This document shows positions 54,929 through 64,000 of a stretch of DNA of 64,000 nt, piece after piece. Position 1 is the first letter of the stretch. Every line of letters starts with the position of its first letter. Source of the DNA: Pseudomonas paracarnis (GTDB lineage Bacteria; Pseudomonadota; Gammaproteobacteria; Pseudomonadales; Pseudomonadaceae). The DNA lies in NCBI RefSeq assembly GCF_904063055.1, contig NZ_CAJFCN010000001.1:186001-250000 (forward strand). The letters run 5' to 3'. Position numbers and translations under genes: made by a program. Under the pieces are notes generated by a model. That model was not told where the DNA came from. It made no database searches and was given only the letters and a program-made list of their open reading frames with translations.

Positions 54929-55015
54929 TGTGGGAGCTGGCTTGCCTGCGATGCAGGCGACTGGGTGTATCAGGCAGACTGAGGTGATGCTATCGCTGGC
55001 AAGCCAGCTCCCACA
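54929..55015. repeat. REPIN
   Basis: TGTGGGAGCTGGCTTGCCTG opens and GCTGGCAAGCCAGCTCCCACA closes (one-base variant in the inner arm). Between rlmF and valS terminator. Confidence 0.88.
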
Positions 55016-55056
55016 GGGATAGGGTTTTGATTGGGAAATGGTGTCGTTTGCCTGGA

Positions 55057-55087
55057 CAAAAAAAGAGGCCCGAAGGCCTCTTTCTCT
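55057..55087 (-). terminator. Rho-independent terminator of the pepA-holC-valS operon
   Basis: Minus strand reads AGAGGCC-TTCG-GGCCTCT followed by TTTTTTT, a textbook UUCG-capped terminator 14 bases after the valS stop. Confidence 0.93.
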
Positions 55088-55100
55088 ACATGGTTTCCCC

Positions 55101-57947
55101 TTACAGGCTGGAAATCCGCGCGTGTTGCTCCGCCAGCTTGCCCAAGGCCTGTTCAGCCTCGGCCAACTTGGCGCGTTCTTTCTCGATCACTTCAGCTGGC
55201 GCTTTGTCAACGAACGCCGCGTTGGACAGCTTGCCGCCCACTCGCTGCACTTCGCCTTGCAGGCGCGCAATTTCCTTGTCGAGGCGGGCAAGTTCCGCGC
55301 CCTTGTCGATCAGGCCGGCCATCGGCACCAGCACTTCCATATCACCGACCAACGCGGTGGCAGACAACGGTGCTTCGGCATCGGCAGCCAATACGGTGAT
55401 CGACTCCAGCTTGGCCAGTTTCTTGAGCAGCGCATCGTTCTCGCTGAGGCGACGCTGGTCTTCGGCACTGGCGTTCTTGACGAACACGGCCAGCGGCTTG
55501 CCCGGCCCGATGTTCATCTCGGCGCGGATGTTGCGTGTGCCGAGCATCAGGGTCTTGAGCCATTCGATGTCGCTTTCGGCGGCATCATCGATGCGCGCTT
55601 CGTTGGCCACCGGCCAAGGTTGCAGCATGATGGTCTTGCCTTCGATACCGGCCAGCGGCGCCAGGCGCTGCCAGATTTCTTCGGTGATGAACGGCATGAA
55701 CGGATGCGCCAGGCGCAGCGCCACTTCGAGCACGCGCACCAGGGTGCGACGGGTGCCGCGCTGGCGTTCGACCGGGGCGTTCTCGTCCCACAGCACCGGC
55801 TTGGACAGTTCCAGGTACCAGTCGCAATACTGGTTCCAGATGAACTCGTACAGGGCCTGTGCGGCCAGGTCGAAACGGAACTGGTCGAGCTGGCGGGTCA
55901 CTTCGGCTTCGGTGCGCTGCAGCTGCGAGATGATCCAGCGATCCGCCAGGCTCAGCTCATAGGCTTCGCCGTTCTGGCCGCAGTCTTCGCCTTTGTCCAG
56001 CACGTAGCGCGCCGCGTTCCAGATCTTGTTGCAGAAGTTGCGATAGCCTTCGACGCGGCCCATGTCGAACTTGATGTCGCGACCGGTGGAGGCCAGCGAG
56101 CAGAAGGTGAAGCGCAGAGCGTCAGTGCCGTAGCTGGCGATGCCGTCGGCGAATTCGTCGCGGGTCTGCTTCTCGATCTTTTTCGCCAGTTTCGGCTGCA
56201 TCAGGCCCGAGGTGCGTTTCTGCACCAGGGTTTCCAGGTCGATGCCGTCGATGATGTCCAGCGGGTCCAGGACGTTGCCCTTGGACTTGGACATCTTCTG
56301 GCCCTGGCCGTCGCGTACCAGGCCGTGTACGTACACGGTCTTGAACGGTACCTGCGGGGTGCCGTCTTCGTTCTTCACCAGGTGCATGGTGAGCATGATC
56401 ATCCGGGCAACCCAGAAGAAAATGATGTCGAAGCCGGTGACCAGCACGTCGGTGGAGTGGAATTTCTTCAGGAACTCGGTCTGCTGCGGCCAGCCCAGGG
56501 TAGAGAAGGTCCACAGGCCCGAACTGAACCAGGTGTCCAGTACGTCGTTGTCCTGTTGCAGCGCGATGTCGGCGCCGAGGTTGTGCTTGGCACGCACTTC
56601 GGCTTCGTCGCGGCCTACATAAACCTTGCCCGATTCGTCATACCAGGCCGGAATACGGTGGCCCCACCACAGCTGACGGCTGATGCACCAGTCCTGGATG
56701 TCGCGCATCCACGAGAAGTACATGTTTTCGTACTGTTTGGGCACGAACTGGATGCGGCCATCTTCCACGGCGGCAATCGCAGGTTCTGCCAGCGGCTTGG
56801 TGGACACGTACCACTGGTCGGTCAGCCACGGCTCGATCACGGTGCCGGAGCGGTCGCCCTTCGGCACTTTCAGGCCGTGGTCGTCGACGCTGACCAGCAA
56901 ACCGGCGGCGTCGAAGGCAGCTACGATCTGCTTGCGCGCTTCAAAACGGTCCAGACCTGCGTATTCGGCGGGGATCTTGCCGTCGATGCTGTCGTTCAGC
57001 GAGCCGTCCAGGTTGAACACCTGGCAGGCCGGCAATACGGCGGCATTTTTGTCGAAGATGTTCAGCAGCGGCAGGTTGTGGCGCTTGCCGACTTCGTAGT
57101 CGTTGAAATCGTGGGCCGGGGTGATTTTCACGCAGCCGGTGCCGAACTCAGGGTCGCAATAGTCATCCGCGATGATCGGGATGCGGCGGCCAACCAGCGG
57201 CAGTTCGACAAACTTGCCGATCAGCGCCTGGTAGCGCTCGTCGTTCGGGTTAACAGCGACGGCGGCATCGCCGAGCATGGTTTCCGGACGGGTAGTGGCG
57301 ACGATCAGGTAATCATTGCCTTCAGCGGTCTTGGCGCCGTCGGCCAGCGGGTACTTGAGGTTCCACAGGAAGCCTTTCTCGTCGTGGTTTTCCACTTCAA
57401 GGTCGGAAATGGCCGTGTGCAACTTGGTGTCCCAGTTGACCAGGCGCTTGCCGCGGTAGATCAGGCCGTCTTCGTGCAGGCGCACGAAGGCTTCCTTTAC
57501 GGCTTCGGACAGGCCGTCGTCCATGGTGAAGCGCTCGCGGCTCCAGTCTACGGACGAACCCAGGCGACGGATCTGACGGCTGATATTGCCGCCGGACTGG
57601 TCTTTCCATTCCCAGACTTTCTCCAGGAATTTCTCGCGACCCAGGTCGTGACGGTTCTGGCCGGTGGCTTCCAGTTGGCGTTCCACCAGCATCTGGGTGG
57701 CGATACCGGCGTGGTCGGTGCCCGGTTGCCACAGGGTGTCGCGACCCTGCATGCGGCGGAAGCGGATCAACGCATCCATGATCGCATTGTTGAAGCCATG
57801 GCCCATGTGCAGGCTGCCAGTGACGTTCGGTGGCGGAATCATGATGGTGTACGAGTCGCCCGCACCTTGTGGGGCGAAATAGTTCTCGGACTCCCAGGTG
57901 TTGTACCAGGAAGTTTCGATAGCGTGGGGCTGGTAGGTCTTATCCAT
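55101..57947 (-). CDS. valS: Valyl-tRNA synthetase
   Basis: 948 residues from the ATG at 57947. Class I signatures HMGH (47-50, in GSLHMGHGF) and KMSKSKGNV. The editing domain includes [17 protein letters not shown]. The C-terminal coiled coil ([22 protein letters not shown], ending [14 protein letters not shown]) is typical of ValRS. Charges tRNA-Val and edits Thr-tRNA. Last gene of pepA-holC-hypothetical-valS, as in P. aeruginosa. Confidence 0.98.
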   Translation of the reverse strand: MDKTYQPHAIETSWYNTWESENYFAPQGAGDSYTIMIPPPNVTGSLHMGHGFNNAIMDALIRFRRMQGRDTLWQPGTDHAGIATQMLVERQLEATGQNRHDLGREKFLEKVWEWKDQSGGNISRQIRRLGSSVDWSRERFTMDDGLSEAVKEAFVRLHEDGLIYRGKRLVNWDTKLHTAISDLEVENHDEKGFLWNLKYPLADGAKTAEGNDYLIVATTRPETMLGDAAVAVNPNDERYQALIGKFVELPLVGRRIPIIADDYCDPEFGTGCVKITPAHDFNDYEVGKRHNLPLLNIFDKNAAVLPACQVFNLDGSLNDSIDGKIPAEYAGLDRFEARKQIVAAFDAAGLLVSVDDHGLKVPKGDRSGTVIEPWLTDQWYVSTKPLAEPAIAAVEDGRIQFVPKQYENMYFSWMRDIQDWCISRQLWWGHRIPAWYDESGKVYVGRDEAEVRAKHNLGADIALQQDNDVLDTWFSSGLWTFSTLGWPQQTEFLKKFHSTDVLVTGFDIIFFWVARMIMLTMHLVKNEDGTPQVPFKTVYVHGLVRDGQGQKMSKSKGNVLDPLDIIDGIDLETLVQKRTSGLMQPKLAKKIEKQTRDEFADGIASYGTDALRFTFCSLASTGRDIKFDMGRVEGYRNFCNKIWNAARYVLDKGEDCGQNGEAYELSLADRWIISQLQRTEAEVTRQLDQFRFDLAAQALYEFIWNQYCDWYLELSKPVLWDENAPVERQRGTRRTLVRVLEVALRLAHPFMPFITEEIWQRLAPLAGIEGKTIMLQPWPVANEARIDDAAESDIEWLKTLMLGTRNIRAEMNIGPGKPLAVFVKNASAEDQRRLSENDALLKKLAKLESITVLAADAEAPLSATALVGDMEVLVPMAGLIDKGAELARLDKEIARLQGEVQRVGGKLSNAAFVDKAPAEVIEKERAKLAEAEQALGKLAEQHARISSL

Positions 57948-58051
57948 GCGCGGCGGGACCCTAGTTGGCATTTATTCAGGAAAGCCGGCAAGTATAACGG
58001 GGGATAGGGGCGAGGGCGAGGCGAAGACGGTTAAGACCGATGCAGAATTAA

Positions 58052-58141
58052 TGTGGGAGCTGGCTTGCCTGCGATGGCGGTGTTTCAGTCAGCATCTTCG
58101 GCGACTGATGCGCCGCCATCGCAGGCAAGCCAGCTCCCACA
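58052..58141. repeat. REPIN
   Basis: TGTGGGAGCTGGCTTGCCTG ... CAGGCAAGCCAGCTCCCACA; it lies within the operon, between the hypothetical gene and valS. Confidence 0.9.
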
Positions 58142-58157
58142 AGGATGGGGGGGACTT

Positions 58158-58535
58158 TCAGTTCTGGTATTGGCTGAGCAACCGCTCCATCCGCGCATCC
58201 ATCCGACGCTTGATCTCGGCTTCGATATGCGGCGCAAAGTCGTCGATCACATCCTGCATGATCAATTGCGCGGCGGCGCGCAGTTCGTTGTCCAGGTGCA
58301 GCAGCAGGGCATCGGGGGCTTTTTCGGCGGCTGGGGCGGGTTCAGCAACCACAGGTGCCGGCGCGGCAGGCTTGCCGCCGACCATGTCGAACAGCAGCGG
58401 GATCTGTACCTCGCCATCGGCCGTCTCGGTCAGCAGCGGCGGTTGCAGGTTGTCATCACCCAGCAACTGACGGATCGACTCCAGGTCATCCAGCAGGTGG
58501 TCGTCTTTTTTCAGCGGGTTTGGAGTGTCCATCAT
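58158..58535 (-). CDS. Conserved hypothetical between holC and valS
   Basis: 125 residues from the ATG at 58535 (a second ATG follows directly). Acidic N-terminus MMDTPNPLKKDDHLLDDLESIRQLLGDDN, a Pro/Ala-rich middle (KPAAPAPVVAEPAPAAEKAP) and a helical C-terminus (LRAAAQLIMQDVIDDFAPHIEAEIKRRMDARMERLL). Found at this place in Pseudomonas; function unknown. It lies four bases after the holC stop, so is co-translated with it. Confidence 0.85.
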   Translation of the reverse strand: MMDTPNPLKKDDHLLDDLESIRQLLGDDNLQPPLLTETADGEVQIPLLFDMVGGKPAAPAPVVAEPAPAAEKAPDALLLHLDNELRAAAQLIMQDVIDDFAPHIEAEIKRRMDARMERLLSQYQN

Positions 58536-58539
58536 GTAC

Positions 58540-58968
58540 TCAAAGTCGTTGTAGCCGGTGATCTTGCAGAGGATAGCCCTGTTCGCGGTAGAAACGGAAA
58601 CTCTCCCGCGCGGCCTGACGAATAGCCGGGTCTTCCACCACCACTTCCGCCACACGGGCGAACGCTTGGGCAAAGGCCGGTACTTTCAGGTCGAGGTTGA
58701 CCAGCAAGTCATGGTGATCGCCGCAGTTGTCTCCCAAGCCCAGCACAACCAGGCTTTCAGGTTCGGATTCGGCGTGGCCGTGGGGCACGAAGCTTTCGCC
58801 CTTGAAGCGCCACAGACGGGCATCAAGTTCGTCACGTTGGGCGGCATCGCTGCAGTGCAGGTAGATGCGATGGCCCATACGCCAGGCTTTTTCGGTGAGT
58901 TTGCAGGCAAAGTCCAGGCGCGCGAGGGGATCGGCGCTGGGCAATATATAGAAGTCGACTTGGGGCAT
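58540..58968 (-). CDS. holC: DNA polymerase III subunit chi
   Basis: 142 residues: QVDFYILPSADPLARLDFACKLTEKAWRMGHRIYLHCSDAAQRDELDARLWRFKGESFVPH is the chi pattern, with LWRF and FVPH near the SSB-contact region. Links the clamp loader to SSB. Starts 74 bases after pepA; a hairpin sits between. Confidence 0.95.
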   Translation of the reverse strand: MPQVDFYILPSADPLARLDFACKLTEKAWRMGHRIYLHCSDAAQRDELDARLWRFKGESFVPHGHAESEPESLVVLGLGDNCGDHHDLLVNLDLKVPAFAQAFARVAEVVVEDPAIRQAARESFRFYREQGYPLQDHRLQRL

Positions 58969-58994
58969 TGAAAATCCTGGGGTTGGCCTGATGG

Positions 58995-59030
58995 CCCCTC
59001 TGGAGGAGCAAGCTCGCTCCTACAGAGGGG
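58995..59030. repeat. Single REP-like hairpin between pepA and holC
   Basis: CCCCTCT and AGAGGGG enclose GGAGGAGCAAGCTCGCTCCT, whose core GGAGCGAGCTTGCTCC-type palindrome belongs to another REP family. Confidence 0.75.
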
Positions 59031-59042
59031 CGCAGGGGCCGC

Positions 59043-61928
<2,886 letters not shown>

Positions 61929-61936
<8 letters not shown>

Positions 61937-63008
61937 GCTTGATCGCTACATCGGCATTAGCGTACTGATCGCCATCCTCGCGGTACTGGGCATCATCCTC
62001 GGCCTGGCCTTGTTGTTCGCCTTCATTGATGAAGTGGGCAACGTTACTGACACTTACACAGTCACGGACGTGCTGAGCTACGTCGCACTGACCGCGCCGC
62101 GTCGTCTCTACGACATGATGCCAATGGCCGCGCTGATTGGTTGCCTGATCGGCCTGGGTACCCTGGCCAGCAACAGCGAGCTGACCATCATGCGCGCCGC
62201 CGGGGTGTCTATCGGCCGTATCGTCTGGGCGGTGATGAAGCCGATGCTGCTGCTGATGGCGTGCAGCGTGTTGATCGGTGAGTACGTCGCGCCACCGGCC
62301 GAAGCCACCGCCCAGGCCAATCGCGCCCTGGCCCAAGGTTCGGGCGATGCGCAAAGCGCCAAGCATGGCCTGTGGCACCGCCAAGGTGACGAGTTCATCC
62401 ACATCAATGCCGTGCAGCCGGGTGGCCTGTTGATCGGGGTGACCCGCTACACCTTCGACAAAGAACGGCACATGCTGTCGTCCAGCTTCGCCAAGCGCGC
62501 GCAGTACAGTGGCGAGCAATGGCAACTGAGCGACGTCACCACCACGCACTTCCGTAACGTGGGCCAGGGCACCCAGTCGAGCACCGAAGTGGTCAACGTG
62601 CCGACCGAACAGTGGGATATCGCCCTCAAGCCGGAATTGCTCAATACCGTGGTCATGGTGCCGGAAGCCCTGCCAATCTCCGGTTTGTGGAGCTATATCC
62701 ACTACCTCAAGGAACAGGGTTTGAACAATGGCCGCTACTGGCTGGCGTTCTGGGTAAAAGTCTTGCAGCCGGTGGTTACCGCCGCCTTGGTGTTGATGGC
62801 GATTTCCTTCATTTTCGGGCCATTACGCTCCGTGACCCTGGGCCAACGGGTATTTACCGGCGTGCTGGTGGGCTTCACCTTCCGCATCGCCCAGGATTTG
62901 CTTGGGCCGTCGAGCCTGGTATTCGGCTTCTCGCCGCTGTTTGCGGTGCTGGTGCCTACGGCCATCTGTGCCGTGGCTGGGTTCTGGCTGCTGCGCCGGG
63001 CGGGTTGA
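61929..63008 (+). CDS. lptG: Lipopolysaccharide export permease LptG
   Basis: 359 residues from a GTG within the lptF end. KLDRYIGISVLIAILAVLGIILGLALLFAFIDEVG is the first helix, and LYDMMPMAALIGCLIGLGTLASNSELTIMRAAGVS contains the coupling-helix region for LptB. Jellyroll domain then three more helices. The LptF/G pair is under one promoter opposite pepA. Confidence 0.96.
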
Positions 63009-63076
63009 AGCCGCGCTCGCGAACGTCTGCGAAACGCCGCGTTTATCCAGAATAAGCGCGTTATCGTTGGCGATTT

Positions 63077-63100
63077 TCGCGAGCAAGCTCGCTCCTACAG
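63077..63100. repeat. Single REP-like palindrome
   Basis: TTCGCGAGCAAGCTCGCTCC core, GCGAGCAAGCTCGC being self-complementary, followed by TACAG; same family as the hairpin at 58995-59030. Confidence 0.75.
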
Positions 63101-63103
63101 TTT

Positions 63104-63131
63104 TAAGCCCCATTAAAGTGGGGCTTTTTTG
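63104..63131 (+). terminator. Rho-independent terminator after lptG
   Basis: AAGCCCCA-TTAAAG-TGGGGCTT followed by TTTT. Confidence 0.93.
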
Positions 63132-63230
63132 TATTGGTCAGCAAAGATGACGTCTGGCCTGAGCATCAGGTACAATTCCCGGCTATTTTTCAGCGGGCAA
63201 TCTGCCTGCAGCCTTTTTGAGTGTTGATCC

Positions 63231-64000
63231 GTGAGTGATTTGAGTCATATCCGCAATTTCTCCATCATCGCCCACATTGACCATGGCAAGTCGACGCTGG
63301 CCGATCGATTTATCCAGATGTGCGGCGGCCTTGCCGAGCGTGAAATGGAAGCCCAGGTACTGGACTCCATGGACCTCGAACGCGAGCGCGGGATCACCAT
63401 CAAGGCCCACAGCGTCACGCTGTACTACAAGGCCAAAGACGGCATCACTTACCAACTGAACTTCATTGACACCCCTGGCCACGTTGACTTCACCTACGAA
63501 GTCAGCCGTTCGCTGGCGGCCTGTGAAGGTGCGTTGCTGGTGGTCGATGCCGGCCAGGGCGTCGAGGCGCAGTCGGTTGCCAACTGCTACACCGCGATCG
63601 AGCAGGGCCTGGAAGTCATGCCCGTGCTCAACAAGATCGACCTGCCCCAGGCCGAGCCTGAGCGCGTCAAGGAAGAGATCGAGAAGATCATCGGCATCGA
63701 TGCCACCGACGCCGTCACCTGCAGCGCCAAGACCGGCCTGGGTGTCGACGAAGTGCTCGAACGCCTGGTGCACACCATTCCCGCGCCGACCGGCAACTAC
63801 GAAGATCCGCTGCAAGCGTTGATCATCGACTCCTGGTTCGACAACTACCTGGGCGTTGTGTCCCTGGTGCGCGTGCGCCATGGCCGTGTGAAGAAGGGCG
63901 ACAAGATCCTGGTCAAGTCCACCGGCAAGATCCACCTGGTGGACAGCGTCGGTGTATTCAACCCCAAGCACACCGCTACCGTTGATCTGAAAGCCGGTGA
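63231..64000 (+). CDS. lepA: Elongation factor 4 (LepA), 5' part; gene continues past the window
   Basis: 256 codons visible from a GTG at 63231, open to the window end; full LepA is about 595-600 residues. GTPase motifs: AHIDHGKST (G1), [12 protein letters not shown] (G2), DTPGHVDF (G3), NKIDLP (G4), SAKTG (G5). Then the beta-barrel domain II begins ([18 protein letters not shown]). A translational GTPase that acts on stalled or mistranslocated ribosomes. Preceded by the lptG terminator, so it has its own promoter in the roughly 100-base gap. Confidence 0.97.
   Translation, partial: MSDLSHIRNFSIIAHIDHGKSTLADRFIQMCGGLAEREMEAQVLDSMDLERERGITIKAHSVTLYYKAKDGITYQLNFIDTPGHVDFTYEVSRSLAACEGALLVVDAGQGVEAQSVANCYTAIEQGLEVMPVLNKIDLPQAEPERVKEEIEKIIGIDATDAVTCSAKTGLGVDEVLERLVHTIPAPTGNYEDPLQALIIDSWFDNYLGVVSLVRVRHGRVKKGDKILVKSTGKIHLVDSVGVFNPKHTATVDLKAG

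Noticed and set aside
55038..58007. 989-codon open frame on the plus strand opposite valS
   Set aside because: It is the shadow of valS in high-GC DNA; the minus-strand frame has all synthetase motifs, a ribosome site and a terminator.
22126..58141. Repeated 20-odd base arms as a possible CRISPR array
   Set aside because: Copies are inverted pairs scattered at distant intergenic sites, not regularly spaced direct repeats; they are REPINs.

Overview
The window reads as chromosomal DNA of a fluorescent Pseudomonas (P. fluorescens group). The gene content and order point that way: aapJQMP, hmgA-fahA-maiA, pepA-holC-hypothetical-valS, lptFG and lepA. So do the many copies of the REP/REPIN repeat built on a GTGGGAGCTGGCTTGCCTGCGA-like arm, which is typical of this group. 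These assignments come from reading translated proteins and motifs by eye; no database search was run.

Layout. 1-5070: the end of an esterase gene, then the general L-amino-acid ABC transporter aapJQMP with its terminator. 5076-5910: an MqsR/MqsA toxin-antitoxin pair with a palindromic operator. 6026-7940: a GntR/FCD regulator overlapping a CynX-type MFS transporter. 7937-18685: a chaperone-usher fimbrial locus built from DUF1120 subunits. It holds an eight-gene minus-strand operon (four subunits, chaperone, usher, a two-domain putative tip protein and a fifth subunit) plus a 40-codon subunit remnant. On the plus strand it is followed by a kinase-less receiver-HPt protein, an RcsB-like response regulator and an orphan DUF1120 subunit. 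A common promoter box appears to link these units. 18785-23743: a SnoaL-like protein, a GIY-YIG protein, a TonB-dependent siderophore receptor and a lipoprotein-type PBP4. 23745-29451: the IclR regulator and homogentisate pathway hmgA-fahA-maiA plus an AAHS-family MFS transporter. 29437-34000: SirB1-like protein, a leucine-dehydrogenase homologue lacking a catalytic lysine, SOS-controlled yebG, a possible structured leader ahead of a DUF6124 gene, a RelE/ParE-type toxin-antitoxin pair, psiE and a DUF3509 gene. 34266-38078: serine uptake and deamination with a DsdC-like LysR regulator. 38292-41247: a short HPF-type ribosome-associated protein, and a DHA2 efflux pump divergent from a LysR regulator. 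41312-51493: a double iron-uptake island. It holds fecA-fecR-fecI on the minus strand, a Fur-box divergent promoter, three iron-linked inner-membrane proteins, a second FecI/FecR pair and a second TonB receptor. 51630-64000: housekeeping genes (glutaredoxin, yejK/ndpA, HU-like protein, rlmF, valS, holC, pepA, lptF, lptG, and lepA running off the end).

The most notable system is the DUF1120 fimbrial locus. Its subunits share a signal peptide, a Cys pair usually 39 residues apart and a C-terminal beta-strand ending in Tyr-Leu, as expected of donor-strand-exchange pilins. Its two phosphorelay proteins lie between two subunit transcription units. An identical 14-base box sits at a nearly identical distance upstream of both units, and related boxes precede both regulator genes. 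This suggests a self-contained fimbrial regulon comparable in logic to, but distinct from, the cupD/pvr/rcs region of P. aeruginosa.

Other points for follow-up are the leucine-dehydrogenase homologue with a Lys-to-Thr change, the hairpin-rich leader before the DUF6124 gene, the sigma/anti-sigma pair next to a TonB receptor that lacks the signalling domain, and a nested repeat structure after maiA. No rRNA, tRNA, CRISPR array, prophage or insertion sequence was recognised.
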